From Anodontia alba (taxonomy: Eukaryota; Mollusca; Bivalvia; Lucinida; Lucinidae), in NCBI GenBank assembly GCA_964016985.1, contig OZ024825.1, forward strand, positions 7,067,056-7,131,055: DNA of 64,000 bases, in the 5' to 3' direction. Positions 42,562 to 53,878 of the stretch are shown here, one piece after another. The translations under genes were made by a program, and so were the position numbers. Below the pieces are notes generated by a model. The model was not told where the DNA came from and ran no database searches. It saw only the letters and a program-made list of their open reading frames with translations. Each line of letters begins with the position of its first letter. Position 1 is the stretch's first letter.

Positions 42562-42630
42562 GACAAAAAGTGTAGATCCAGATCAGTTGACTTCTTCAGA
42601 AGCCAACTGATCTGGATCTACTCTGTTTGC
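42562..42630. repeat. PalB-type hairpin, AGTTGGCTTC variant
   Basis: AGTGTAGATCCAGATCAGTT pairs with its inverse across GACTTCTTCAGAAGCC. The inner stem equals that of 19503-19569, but the flanks (GCCAATCAGATTAGTTGATC) differ. Confidence 0.8.
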
Positions 42631-42889
42631 TAAGACAGGACATGTCGTGTTCAGCAAGAGAAGTCAAATGAGTGGTTACATGTTCATTAATCCACTTGAG
42701 TCTTAAAGCATATGCAGAATACCGAAATTATTCGTAATATTAGAGTCCATAGCTCCTTATCTTACTTGTCCTAAAATGAAGTCCTCCGCAGAACTTGCAG
42801 ATAGCCAATGAAAACAGTCATCTGCGAAGGTTAGATAAACATGTCAAATACTTTACCTGTATATTTCAAAGGTATTTTGTAATGTTTGT

Positions 42890-43165
42890 CTAAGGTAAAT
42901 ATACCAGTCTCCATATGTTCATATGGATATCATTCAGTATGTTCAGCGAAGGACACAGTTTGAAGAAGTCCATTTTACTAGATGCTGTTATGTCTAAAAC
43001 TTCTGGATGGGTGGCAAACAGTATAAACCCTAATCAGAGACTGTGTTCTGTGGCGTCTGATCTGGGACTATACGGTTTGCTAAGGCCAGTCTGTCCGATT
43101 TTTTGGGGGTTAAATATGGTGAATTCAAGGAAGACTGTTAATACAGCCACTATTGGTAGAAGTTG
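42890..43165 (-). mobile_element. PalB4
   Basis: GGTGGCAAACAGTATAAACC hairpin at 43013-43080, followed by GGCCAGTCTGTCCGATTTTT, the PalB end seen inverted in 34856-34890. The left end is less certain. Confidence 0.6.
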
Positions 43166-43194
43166 GACCTGATCACTTATACTATTCACATACT

Positions 43195-43278
43195 ACCAAG
43201 CTAACACATAACGTCAAAAATAACGTCGCAGCTACGTTATGGCGTAACGGTGAGGGACGTCGAAACGACGTTATAACC
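43195..43278. repeat. PalH-like repeat 4
   Basis: AACACATAACGTCAAAAATA and GACGTCGAAACGACGTTATA; imperfect inverted repeat. Confidence 0.55.
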
Positions 43279-43655
43279 ATGTTCTGTTTTTACTGGTAAT
43301 GGCTTCAAAATATTTTCAGATAAATTAACCGGTATTCTTCGAACATGACATTCTCCCTGAAAAAAAGTCAATAAGCATTATCTTCTGTAATCTCTTTGTT
43401 ATAATGAAAATTTAGTGACGAAACTCTTCCAATGTAGTAAATATCTAATTACACATTTAATTGTTTCTTAGCGACGATCAACACATGTACAAAGCTCATT
43501 GCTTTACACCATAACATTTGGTTTCTATTCAATATTGGTACACGCAAGATTTTTCTTTGTCATGGGCGTAGACAATCTAAGAATTTGCCAATTCTCTTGA
43601 AAAGTCATGGACTGGTCTGATGCTATTTTCGATGGACTGCTCAACGTCTTATAAC
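43279..43655. other. no gene recognised
   Basis: AT-rich sequence with no recognised coding or repeat signal. Confidence 0.4.
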
Positions 43656-43656
43656 T

Positions 43657-43727
43657 AAGTATTAGCTTTCAAAAGACTACTTGGTCTACGCTTAGCGTAG
43701 ATCAAGCTTTTGTGAAAGCTAATACTT
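43657..43727. repeat. 71-bp hairpin
   Basis: AAGTATTAGCTTTCAAAAG pairs with CTTTTGTGAAAGCTAATACTT; inner GATCTACG... stem (TCTACGCTTAGCGTAGA) at the tip. Single copy here. Confidence 0.8.
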
Positions 43728-44029
43728 GTTTAATTAAGTTCTCGTCATATTGCTTTATATTCAAAACAAATTAAGCTTCTCTTTGATAAATGTGACACAA
43801 CTGAAACGCTGTCGACTTCTCCACTGCATGGAAGTATCGCCGATGTCTCCGAGTGAATCAGCTTTCACTAAATTATGCTCTGACTGGATCAAGATTTTTT
43901 AAAAGAATTCTTTTATTAAGAAATAAAAAGTTCGATCTTGTCAATCACATTACTGAAATACTAGGCTACAAAAGCAACTGCGGTTTCTCCTTAGAGTGCT
44001 GTGTAAATCAATTTAGGCTGGAGACAACC

Positions 44030-44230
44030 AACAAGGTAATTGGCAAACAGTGCAGACCCAGATCAGACGCCGCATGATGCGGCGTCTGATCAGGGTCTCC
44101 TCTGTTTGTAAAAGTTAAGCCGTTTTTCTCTAGGAATATCTGAATCACACAGCCTGTCATACCTAAAATTGACGTTGGACTATTCCAATGTATAGTGTGC
44201 GGGAGTTTATTCAGTCTCAAAAGGTTTAAA
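44030..44230 (+). mobile_element. PalY3, complete hairpin
   Basis: Hairpin 44041-44109 (TGGCAAACAGTGCAGACCCA, GACGCCGC, loop ATGAT). Then TCACACAGCCTGTCATACCT and CAATGTATAGTGTGCGGGAG, as in PalY1. Confidence 0.75.
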
Positions 44231-44523
44231 TGGTCAAAGACAGCCTACAGGATTCTTGGGTGCGACTGCTTCAATGAAGAGTGCGCTTGTTTGTTTCTCT
44301 TTACAGGAAACTTGTTAGCAGTCACTCATTAGCTGATCTGGTAACATGACAAGTCCATCTTAATCATACCTGCCTCAAACAAGTATCTGTGTTTAATATT
44401 AGTATATCTATGTCTGTGATCCGCATTCCAGTGATTAGGTCTTCTACAAATGTTGGTAGACATGCATGGCACTGGCATATGTAGGAGCGTAGGAGTTAAG
44501 AATTTTAGGCATACGGATAGAAT

Positions 44524-44809
44524 CATTACGAAAACATGCCTATTCAAATATATTGAAAATTTTACCACCAAAAATTGAAAGTTTTCCGATAAAAATTCTG
44601 ATAGTTTTCATATTTCTGCTTAAAACATAGATTGTGGGTACTCGTTAGAACCGCCTCGCCGAGGCGGTTCTAACGAGTACCCACAATCTATGTTTTTAAG
44701 CAGAAATAAGGCAAATAATGTATTAATGTATACCCCTGTGAACCCCAGTTTTACTATATAAAAGTGGGGTTTAAGGGGGTCAAAATTATAAAGGTATGTT
44801 TTCGTGATG
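44524..44809 (-). mobile_element. PalA15
   Basis: Complete copy, perfect hairpin, tip GCCTCGCCGAGGC. ATGTATTA is duplicated beside the inner repeat (44718-44731). Confidence 0.92.
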
Positions 44810-44924
44810 GAACGATTTTGTAGCCATCTTTTTTTTTCAAATGTGGCCAACTTTTGCAGACAGGAGGTCGCCCCTTTAGCTCTTGAAACCCGGACTTGAA
44901 ACATTACAAAAAAAAGAGGCAATT

Positions 44925-45005
44925 CTAAAAGAAAAAAAATATACTCCCTCTGGGAGCAAATGTTTTCCTTTAAGTTGATTTTCCAATTTCACGTCAGAGT
45001 TATTT
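44925..45005. repeat. PalV copy 4, partial
   Basis: TACTCCCTCTGGGAGCAAAT then GTTTTCCTTTAAGTTGATT. Confidence 0.45.
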
Positions 45006-45099
45006 CATTTTAGAGGTATGTCCATTTCCCATCCGCCTTGTCCCTTGTATTCATTTAGATGCGCTTTAACCCCAAACATGTTCTAATGGTCTGTCACAG

Positions 45100-45210
45100 G
45101 CTATACTTGCGTTGGTAGCGTTTCTGTTCTTGGACCGTTTTGCGGTGATGATGAGCCTTTTTGATTTATTTAACGTTTACCATTCTCTGGGCTTATTCAT
45201 CCAGCAGATG
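45100..45210 (+). CDS. possible internal exon, hydrophobic, unidentified
   Basis: 111 nt bounded by a good acceptor (GGTCTGTCACAG) and donor (GTAAGT). Phase 0 at both ends gives 37 codons with no stop. The product AILALVAFLFLDRFAVMMSL continues to FDLFNVYHSLGLFIQQM and looks like one membrane segment plus an amphipathic tail. I do not recognise the family and found no partner exon. It could be an exon of a gene otherwise outside the window, or chance in a repeat-rich region. Confidence 0.3.
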
Positions 45211-45254
45211 GTAAGTTGACATTTTTTTTTCTTTTCATATTTTTCTCATGCAAA

Positions 45255-45325
45255 AAAGGGCTTTGAAATTTCATGCAAATTGTCTCCTTATCAAACAATT
45301 GCTTGAAATGTCAAAGACTGTTTTC
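45255..45325. repeat. PalU copy 2
   Basis: GGGCTTTGAAATTTCATGCA and CTTGAAATGTCAAAGAC are inverted, as in 10472-10583. Confidence 0.55.
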
Positions 45326-45710
45326 TAGGAAAAATAAGAAAACTATTTCAAAATGTCGTCTGCTGGAAATTTTTATATAGCATGCCGAGCGCATGCATCA
45401 ATATACATTGTATATTGCTTTAGTGGAAGCTTCTTTCTTCGGTCTTTCGCGCTAAAAAATCCATTTGTCAGCTCTGTCTGCACCTTAGTTGATTTTTTGT
45501 TTGTTTGTTGTTTTTTTTGTTTGTTTGTTTTGTTGTTGTTGTTGTTGTTTTTTTTTTTGTTGTTTTTTTTGTTGTTGTGTTGTTGTTTTTTTACTGTGGT
45601 CTTCTGTCCAGTAGCCGAGTTCATTCCGACTTTAAATGGAAAGTCCCGAGTATCTAAGATTTCCGAACAGAAATTTCATTGACCAATCAAGTTCAGAATA
45701 AAAAAAAAGG
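45326..45710. other. T/G-rich stretch, no gene recognised
   Basis: 45490-45595 is T interrupted by G (TTGTTGTTGTTG), giving a spurious Phe/Leu/Cys frame on + and an Asn/Lys frame on -. Confidence 0.6.
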
Positions 45711-46130
45711 TAAGAGAAAAGTCCAGGGAGTGCCACAGTCACAAACCGCAGCCCTTCCCAGACACCAAGAAGAGGAAACCGACAAATCCAAACAAGCACA
45801 AATCAAACAAACGTACGAAAAACACTAAGATTAGCTCTCTCTTCCCCAAGCGAGGTAATCGCAATGCTAAAAGGACTGAAAAACAAAATGACACAAGGTA
45901 AGACATAAAACAAATCGCCCGTAGAATAAATCACAAAGCAACAAAGAGTAAGACTAACACGGGCACCACCGCCTTAGAACGGTCAGTAGAGTAAACCACC
46001 GGGGTGTGTGGGGGGGGGGGGGTGGGGGGGGTTTAAGCACTCTTACAGCTAGCCAACTTCACCCTGGGTCCCGATGCTAATAATACAGAAATACATAAAA
46101 ATTCGGTTCGCATAAAGGCTCCCAACTCAG
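45711..46130 (-). repeat. RepW copy 5, longest
   Basis: Spans GGTAAGAGAAAAGTCCAGGG to CATAAAGGCTCCCAACTCAG, about 420 bp, and includes a G-run (46005-46031). It joins the left half (as copies 3 and 4) and right half (as copy 2). The - strand is interrupted in this copy. Confidence 0.75.
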
Positions 46131-46768
46131 ACAATGTAAACTGGCCGCCCCGTTATTTGAGACAACGCTCGCTGAAGCGAAGTAAAAAGGGTTGCAAAAG
46201 CCTTCAAAATTAAAGGAAATAAAAGTTTTGTTTTCCAAGTACCTTATTAGATGAAATCGGTTGGCAGTTAGTTGCTGAAGCTGAAGCGCCAGCCATGTTT
46301 CTTATTCCAAGATTGAGTGGTGATTTAGTTATATGACATAGCGCCACGTGACTTTGATTACGAGTGAAATATGGAAAAATATGGAAGCTGTATGAAATGG
46401 GCTGAACTTTGACAACTATAAATATGGGACAAAGCATCAAGTTGAATAAGGAACAAATCTAGAACAAACATTTACCGGTCTAAGAGAAAGACTCAGAGAA
46501 AACTTATCGTTCATTGCACCATACAAGCATCTGTTTATGAAATCCGGTACTGTTGCAACGGCGATAGCTGGACAGATCTATATTCCTGTAATTGCAGCAA
46601 ACCGCGGCAAAACGCCCCTCATAATACAGGAAGTCTCTTGTGATTTAAAAAAAATATATCTTTTCCGTTTGTACAGGTGGTTTGTAAGTGCATTCTCTCT
46701 TTTACTACACAGAACAAAATGTGCCAAATCATGATAAAAGGATTCTTATTGTATATGCAAGCAACGAA
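46131..46768. other. no gene recognised
   Basis: Open frame 46537-46734 (65 codons) has no recognised domain. The sequence looks unique in the window. Confidence 0.4.
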
Positions 46769-46769
46769 A

Positions 46770-46930
46770 CCCCAGGCTAGTCTGCATCTCCGCTCAATCT
46801 GATCAGATCCTTCGTTACCCGCTTACAAAATTACAAAAGTCTGTGGAATATATCGGTGAAGTTAGAAGGTCCTGACCAGACTGTTCATCCTCGCGGATGC
46901 ACATATTTATCTGGGCTTTTATTATTGCCA
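46770..46930. repeat. PalN fragment
   Basis: CTAGTCTGCATCTCCGCTCA and ATCTGATCAGATCCTTCG, then CCTGACCAGACTGTTCATCC, in inverted order. Confidence 0.5.
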
Positions 46931-47039
46931 TTTTCTCAAAATTCTGTTAAATTCACTTAGTCTTCTCCTAGCTTTGCAGGATTCCTTCACAGCACTGCGT
47001 GTCTGTTTTACAACAAAAATGAACTCTCTATACACGGTT

Positions 47040-47320
47040 TAGACTGGCTCCAGCCCGTAGTGACTATTTGTATTTAGAATTCTCTTTAATATAGAGACCA
47101 AAATAAAACAAAGACCATATTTACCTGCTTAGATTATGAAGCACTGGTCGCCCAGACACCAAGATAAAACGAAGGCAATTTTAAAATGCTACGATTATGA
47201 AGCACTGGTCTAGTGCTTTATAATTTTAACATGCTGTTAATGTCTTTGGTTTATTTTGATGTCTGTGTCAAAGAGAATTAATGTATTTAGTCAGTCTGTA
47301 GCCAGTCTACAGACGACTGT
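47040..47320. mobile_element. PalQ2
   Basis: GACTGGCTCCAGCCCGTAGT at the left, GTCTGTAGCCAGTCTAC at the right. Internally ATTATGAAGCACTGGTC occurs twice and then inverted. Confidence 0.7.
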
Positions 47321-47330
47321 GAAGGAAATC

Positions 47331-47611
47331 CATTATGAAAACACGCCTATTCACATACACTGAAAATTTTACCACCAAAAAATGGCAATTTTTCAGATAA
47401 AAATTTCTGATATTTTTTTATATTTCTGCTCAAAACATAGATTGTGGGTACTCGTTTGAACCGCCTTGGTGAGGCGGTTCTAACGAGTACCCACAATCTA
47501 TGTTTTTGAGCAGAAATATGGAAAATAATGTATACCCCTATAAACCCCAGTTTTACTATATAAAAGTGGGGTTTAAGGGGGTTAAAATTACATAGGCATG
47601 TTTTTGTGATG
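47331..47611 (-). mobile_element. PalA16
   Basis: Complete copy, 10 bp after PalQ2; tip GCCTTGGTGAGGC. Confidence 0.92.
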
Positions 47612-48430
47612 ATTTAGTAAAACGTCATTGATTATGTGTCTGATCCTGGAGCTGACCAGTATGCTCACACACAACAAGCTCACCAAGGTCCTCACTGATC
47701 ACAACATACTAACCTGGGATGTAAAAATATGTTGATATGCAAAATCCCAGGTATTCACGCGGTGCGGCACATTTTAGCTCATTGCATAACAAAATTTGAT
47801 TGATACATCTGCCAGATGATATGTCATATCAAATGAAAAGGAGCTTGGAGAGAATGATAAACGGGGTACACATGTACACCAGATTGTCTTGCGCGTAAAA
47901 GCATCCACAGATCGCAATATGAATTCGAAATGTTTGAGGGAGTTGGTATGTAAAATGAGGCGACGCCAAGCAGACTGCGCGAATATGCAGTCTGCTATCA
48001 GTATGCATATATCTCATACACTCGAGAAATCTTTGTTCCAGCACAAACCATGTTGTAAGCTACCTGTTTGAAAAGCGCAAATATGAACGTAAATGAGGTG
48101 ATTAAGTATAGTATACACAGTTTAGACATTTCTCTTAACTGTGCCTACAGACATTTGAATTATCTAAAGCCTGCAGTACATTAATTAGAAATATTTAACG
48201 TCAAAAGTAGCGGTACATTGAACATTGAAAAATTAGTAACCCCACCGCTTAACATTTAACCACAAAATGTCGGCGGAAAATGATAACAGAATAGTTTTGG
48301 TACGACAGGAAAGCTAATAAAAATGTCTCATATGTGAGAATAAATATCGGTTGCTTTTATACTTTCGACTTCATATCATTCCCTTTGTAATATCTAGGAA
48401 TACGCTGAAAACGTCATGAAAGATTTAACC
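47612..48430. other. no gene recognised
   Basis: AT-rich sequence. A short PalN-like GCAGACTGCGCGAATATGCA and AGTCTGC palindrome lies at 47969-47995. Confidence 0.4.
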
Positions 48431-48690
48431 GTCACGAAAACATGCTAGTATAATTTTGACCCCCTTAAACCCCACTTTTATATAGTAAAACTGGGGTATA
48501 CATTATTTTCTTTACTTCTGCTCAAAAACATAGATTGTGGGTACTCGTTAGAACCGCCTCATCGAGGCGGTTCTAACGAGTACCCACAATCTATGTTTTG
48601 AGCAGAAAAGAAAAATATCAGATTTTTTTATCTGAAAATTTTCATTTTTTGGTGGTAAAATTATCAGTATATTTGAATAGGCGTGTTTTC
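48431..48690 (+). mobile_element. PalA17, cut by the assembly gap
   Basis: Runs to GGCGTGTTTTC at 48690, where the Ns begin about six bases before the expected end. The inner repeat lacks TTTACAGGG. Confidence 0.92.
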
Positions 48691-48890
48691 NNNNNNNNNN
48701 NNNNNNNNNNNNNNNNNNNNNNNNNNNNNNNNNNNNNNNNNNNNNNNNNNNNNNNNNNNNNNNNNNNNNNNNNNNNNNNNNNNNNNNNNNNNNNNNNNNN
48801 NNNNNNNNNNNNNNNNNNNNNNNNNNNNNNNNNNNNNNNNNNNNNNNNNNNNNNNNNNNNNNNNNNNNNNNNNNNNNNNNNNNNNNNNNN
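48691..48890. other. assembly gap (200 N)
   Basis: Exactly 200 unknown bases, between a PalA end and an AT microsatellite. Open frames across it are meaningless. Confidence 0.99.

Positions 48891-48929
<39 letters not shown>
48891..48929. repeat. (AT)n microsatellite at the gap edge
   Basis: About 19 AT units; the true length is unknown because the gap precedes it. Confidence 0.95.
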
Positions 48930-48930
<1 letters not shown>

Positions 48931-48989
48931 TAGGTAATTTCCGTAATTATTTTGAGGGTAACTGATACACTTTCAAGGGAAAGACAACT

Positions 48990-49082
48990 CTGTCAAAATA
49001 GTTTTGTCACCTTCTGAAAAGGGATCTGTTCTAAAGGGAAAGAATTTGCTCCCACAGGCAGACCCCTTTTCAGAAGGGGCTT
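48990..49082. repeat. PalV copy 5
   Basis: CACCTTCTGAAAAGGGATCT pairs with AGACCCCTTTTCAGAAGGGG; middle GAATTTGCTCCCAC. Confidence 0.65.
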
Positions 49083-49348
49083 AGTGTGTAGAATAGTCAA
49101 ACAGGAAAAATATAAATGTAGTTACCAAGAAAGGAAGTCCAAAAATTGCCTTCCTTGTAAAAGATGGCGGAAAATTTACCATAAATATCCAGTCTCTTTT
49201 AAAATCGAACACCTAAACTCATTACCGATTATTTTGAAACTTTTAACACATCCATTCGACCACCTGGTGTCCAAGGGGTGGGGTTACTCTGAATTTAGCC
49301 TGCTACATAGGCTAGGACTATTGGGGGAGGGGAGTTGAGGGAAAAGTG
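49083..49348. other. no gene recognised
   Basis: An 84-codon open frame (49084-49338) has no recognised domain and no splice context. Confidence 0.4.
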
Positions 49349-49349
49349 G

Positions 49350-49351
49350 CT

Positions 49352-49382
<31 letters not shown>

Positions 49383-49386
49383 TTTT
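49350..49386. repeat. (TTTA)n microsatellite
   Basis: About nine units, followed by T-rich sequence to 49447. Confidence 0.9.
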
Positions 49387-49735
49387 TGGTTTTGGCCATT
49401 TGCGGTTTTTTTTTTTTGTGTCACTTTCAAAACTGAGTATTTTTTTTGACTATCAAAATTCTCGCTATTTTGTGGGTGGGCGTGGAGTAGGTATAGTAAG
49501 AATCGGGGTTAGAAACTTCTGTTGAACTTATAGTTGTTTTAATTTAGTTTTAACAACTCTATTTCTGCTGTGCATCAGTTCAATGTCATCAAAGTAAAAA
49601 CGGAGCTACTGTCTCTCGGGAAACTGTTAAAATCACTTACAATACTAATACAATCATTAAACAGGAAAAATAAATTTAAACACTTTGATAAAAAATAAAA
49701 GCAAGGGCAATATTTATTTATTTTATTATTATTAT

Positions 49736-49820
49736 TATTTTTTTTTTTTTTTTTTTTTTTTTTGAGCATGCTGATATCTGCTTTTCTTTTTCTTTCATTT
49801 TTTTTTTTTTTTTTTTTTTT
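49736..49820. repeat. two poly-T tracts
   Basis: Runs of about 26 T (ending 49763) and 21 T (ending 49820), producing a false Lys/Asn-rich - strand frame. Confidence 0.9.
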
Positions 49821-50220
49821 GGAGGGTGGGGCGGGGGCAGGGGCAGGGTATAACTGATATACATACCGGATATTGTTTTGGGTTTGACTGATTAACTGTA
49901 TATTTTTGGATGAGTAAACACTAGATGCTGGGGCCAAACCTATGTAGCAGACAAAATTCAGTGTACCTGGTGATGTTCCTAAACCTGCTGGAGCAATGGT
50001 GAGCAATGTAGACACAGATTAAACTACTCCAGGAACAGACTGATCTGGCTCTGTTCTAGTGTATAAATCACTTCTTCATGTACAGCCTTTCTGTACAAGC
50101 TGGTTTTATGGTAACGTGAGTAGAATGATTGGATTTTTGGGATCGATTGTTTGCTATGAGCCATAGTATACAAACGCCAAAACTACCTCAAGGTAGTTAT
50201 CCACGTGATTATCATTGACC

Positions 50221-50532
50221 AATGCAAGCAAACCGCCGCGCGATAGAAGAAATCCAGGTAACAGTTATTTATAGCCGCGCTGTTCTTGCCGCTTTGACAT
50301 CAGAGTGCCGCGTAAAGAGGGTTATCTGTAAAACCTGGACTGAGATATTGGCAAACAGTGCAGACCCAGATCAGACACCGCAGAACGCGGCGTCTGATCA
50401 GGGTCTGCACTGTTTGCTTAATTACAGGAAGTTAACGATTAAATGGAACAGCATTACGTCCTCGTTCGGAACTATTTTCCCAGCCTACCCTCAGATACAA
50501 TCGACCGACCAGTGCTGTCAGTGCTTTGATTA
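50221..50532 (+). mobile_element. PalK2
   Basis: AACAGTTATTTATAGCCGCG, GTAAAACCTGGACTGAGATA, a PalB-type hairpin 50350-50417 (GGCAAACAGTGCAGACCCAG, loop AGAAC), then AGGAAGTTAACGATTAAATG, and CAGTGCTGTCAGTGCTTTGA at the end. Confidence 0.8.
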
Positions 50533-50557
50533 ATGAAGTTATACATTGCGGTTACTA

Positions 50558-50773
50558 CACAACCTCTTTATAACACTATTGTTGGGTCCATAGCATAAAT
50601 CGTGTTAGTTAAACAACCGTGTTATATCCAAACAAAAATGTATAGATTATATTGAAAAATGACCATTTATGGTCATTTTTCAATATAATCTATACATTTT
50701 TGGGAATTATCTTTGAACCGTGTTATATCCAAAACCGTGTTATAACGAATCGTGTTATGTAGAGGTTGAAGTG
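50558..50773. mobile_element. PalF1: Tigger-like MITE with a 33-bp perfect hairpin
   Basis: CACAACCTCTTTATAACAC at the left is inverted at the right (GTGTTATGTAGAGGTTGAAGTG). TA lies at 50556-50557 and 50774-50775. Inside, GTGTTATATCCAAA is also inverted. The centre, 50634-50666 and 50669-50701, is an exact 33-bp inverse with a TT loop. Confidence 0.88.
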
Positions 50774-51234
50774 TACCTGGGTAAGTGACCGCGATGCTTG
50801 ACTGTGGAAGACTAAGCAAACGCTACACTACTTAAGGCAGGTCTGTCCAAATGCTTGGGTAAATACGGTAAAAAATGTGTTTCCCATTAACTGAACTCAG
50901 CTGTATCTTTTGTATTGCTGAGATTATTGGCATCTTCTCCAGTAAATTCCGATGCACTATGATGATTCTCGGAAATACTGCACACGTCAGCTTAATTACA
51001 ATCAAGGAAATGTTCTTTACGAATGTCGTTTTAATGCGGACATTTTCTGTCACATTTATTTTGCTGTAATGATAGCGATTGTAAGACGATCGTACGACCG
51101 TTATCTGTTTCAACATACAGGCATAAGGTAAAAAATTGCAGCACACCCCCACCACTTAACATTTACACACAGAATGCAAACGAAAAATGACAACAGAACA
51201 GTTTGACAGTTTTTATACGATAGGAAAGTAAAAA

Positions 51235-51690
51235 TAAGCCTAATTTAACGGCCAAAAAGGGGTCAGACCTATGCAATTTCCTTGGCAAATTGGATTTCAG
51301 GAAAACTTTTATTATACGAATTATGTTTTGCTTTTCTTCACGAATTTTAAATCGTGGATGGTCCATAACAGCATTTTGAAAATTTCAGATGTTTTAATTT
51401 AGTTGAACTTTGTTGAAAATCTGCATCCAAACTACCCATCCTATGGAATTTTGCATAATTTGCAGGCATTTTTACTATGGGAAAATGGATTGTTGTTCAA
51501 TTTTGTTTTTTTAACAAAAATGTTGAAAAGAATAAAACTTTTTGTGCATAAGTAGTTACAACAAAGGTTTTTCATTGAATCATGACAAAAATTTGCTAAT
51601 TTACATCTCAGAAAAGCGCCACGCAAACAAAGCCGACTTTCTGAAAGATATCGAAAGCCGAGTAGAATTTAAATTGTTTATGCACATTTT
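51235..51690 (+). repeat. RepP copy 2
   Basis: AACGGCCAAAAAGGGGTCAG ... GCCGACTTTCTGAAAGATAT then CGAAAGCCGAGTAGAATTT. About 75% like copy 1 by eye. Confidence 0.7.
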
Positions 51691-51786
51691 TTGCGTCCAT
51701 TTTTTTACTATTATATATCGACGAAATGCTTGCATATGCAATTGTCAGTTCCTGTTCCGATTTGAACAAATGCAGTTCCTCTGTTA

Positions 51787-52000
51787 GACTGGCTCCAGTC
51801 CATAGTAAATAAATTTATTAATATCTATATTTCTCTTTGACTTAGACAATAGCAAAATGAAACTAGTGACCAGTGCTTCATGATCTTAGCATATTAATAT
51901 TATCTTGATTTTATATTAGTGTCTACATCAAAGGCTATGATAAACATTAATAATATCAATACAGTTAGTCACTCTGTCTTTTGACATCATTCGGAAGGAA
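51787..52000. mobile_element. PalQ3
   Basis: GACTGGCTCCAGTCCATAGT at the left; the right end is less clear (AGTCACTCTGTC). The inside has GACCAGTGCTTCATGATC, as in PalQ2. Confidence 0.6.
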
Positions 52001-52264
52001 ATTTTTAGCTTGGCGTTTTATTTTAAATGAAAATATTTTGTTCTGATTGACCATATCTTAGCAGAAACCATTTGTCTTTTCTGTTTCTGTGTTTTGCTCT
52101 CAAATGTGTACTCTAAAACTAAATTTACGGCCAAAAATTGGTCTGACGTATACAATTTCTATAGTGAAGTGAGGTTTGTGGCGCCAGCGTAGCATCGCAG
52201 ACATATATATATATGGATCCGCCCTCGCTGTCGTCATCAGCGTAGTCGTCGGTGTCGTTATCAC

Positions 52265-53460
52265 ACTTTTCGTTTCCGCTCAGATGCATGGATTTCATTT
52301 AAAGTCTGCAGAAGCTTATACCCGTGTAAAATACAGGTCAAGTTCGATATTGGTAATCATCTGCCAAATTTTGGCTGAGTTATGGCCCTTTTTCGGCTTA
52401 GTTTGGACTGTTTTGTTTCCGCTCAATAACTTATGAAGGAATAAATTGATTTCATTCGAAGTCTGCAGAAGTTTATATCATTGTAAAATACAGGTCAGGT
52501 TCGACATTGGTAATCATTCGCCAAATTTTGGCTGAGTTATGGCCCTTTTTCGACTTAGTTTGCTGGGTAGAGATATTGGTTTCCCTTCAATAAGTTCTAA
52601 TGGGATGCATTTATTTTATCAGAAGTTAGCAGAAGGGTATATCATTGTAAAATACGGGTCAAGTTCGATATTGGTAACCATCTGCAAAATTGTGGCTGAG
52701 TTATGGCCCTTTTTCGACTAAGATTTTGTTTTTAGGTTACGTACGTGGCCTGCATCACTGTATGCTCCATAACTTTGATACCCTTAGAGATATATTGATA
52801 ATATCTGTTAGAGATGAGGAGGGCACCCAGTAGACGTGTCGCATGCAAGACAGAGAACTCTGACTTTTTTATTATGTACTTAGCTCCCCTGAAACCGAAT
52901 TCTTGTACAGGCCAAAACTCCTATACTGTTTGATATTATTTTGCAGGGACATATATCAGGTCAAGAAAGAGCTTTGCATGCAAAAACTACAACTCTTGCT
53001 TTGTTCTTTTTCGAGTTATCTCCCATGACTGAATTTCTTAGCCAAATTCTTGTGCTTCCATACCTTCTTAATGGTTTGAAATATTTTGCTTATATTTGGT
53101 AGAGACAAAGATAAGATAGTAGGCGTGTTGACTGCTGGAGAGACAACTCTCACTTTCTTCAGTATGTACTTATTTTCCCTGAAACCAAAATCTTCTGCAG
53201 ACCATAACTCTCATACTGTTTGGGATAATTTGATAATAATTTGTAGGAACATATATCAGGTTAAGTCGGAGTATTGATGCAGGAAGGACAACTCTTGCTT
53301 TGGTCTTCTTCTGGTTATCTCCCCTGAATGAATTTCTAAGCCAAGTTCTTGTGCACGCCATAACTCCTTATTAGTTTGAAGCATTTTGATAATATTTGGT
53401 AGAGACATAGATAAGTACCTGTAAGCATGTTAAATGCAACGGCGACAAGTCTTACCTTCT
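52265..53460. repeat. tandem arrays, two unit types
   Basis: 52265-52730 has three units of about 145 bp containing AAATACAGGTCAAGTTCGAT, ATCTGCCAAATTTTGGCTGA and GTTATGGCCCTTTTTCG. 52740-53460 has about 2.5 units of roughly 240-300 bp with CATAACTCCTATACTGTTTG, ACATATATCAGGTCAAG and GAAGGACAACTCTTGCTTTG. A last piece of the first type returns at 53725-53815. Confidence 0.8.
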
Positions 53461-53464
53461 TCGT

Positions 53465-53590
53465 TATGTAGTAGTGGTCATGGTACCCAAGCCGTAATCC
53501 AAACATAAATCGTTAAACAACTGATAAATCAGAATGTTCAGACCAACAGACATTGACCCCAGAATAAAGGGTGTAATCAGGCGTCCTGAA
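53465..53590 (-). pseudogene. Penelope-like element, C-terminal fragment
   Basis: Inverse of 27005-27135: LITPFILGSMSVGLNILI can be read on the - strand and matches the corresponding frame of the copy at 25600-27130. It is embedded in the tandem array, so it was inserted into or captured by it. Confidence 0.7.
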
Positions 53591-53844
53591 GCCGAAATCA
53601 TTGCAGGCCATAACTCCCATACTGCTTGAGATAATTTGAAAATGTTGGGTAGGGACATTTATCAAGTCATTTAATAGTGTCACATGCAAGAAGGGCAACT
53701 TGCTTTGTTTCATTTCTTGTGTTGATGTTGGTTTTCGCTCAATAACTTTTGCAGATGCATTGATTTCATTGGAAGTTTGCAGAAGGATATATAATGGTAA
53801 AATACCTGTCAAGGGATAGAAACGATTATTAGTAGGCCAAATGC

Positions 53845-53847
<3 letters not shown>

Positions 53848-53877
<30 letters not shown>
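53848..53877. repeat. poly-T tract
   Basis: About 29 T at the array/RepP junction. Confidence 0.9.

Positions 53878-53878
<1 letters not shown>

Noticed and set aside
45353..45682. Hydrophobic 109-codon frame
   Set aside because: The hydrophobic part comes from a T/G-rich low-complexity tract and there is no splice or homology support.
48598..48937. Open frames across the gap
   Set aside because: They are made of N positions and an (AT)n repeat.
49575..50015. 146-codon - strand frame
   Set aside because: The Lys/Asn-rich core is two poly-T tracts read in reverse.
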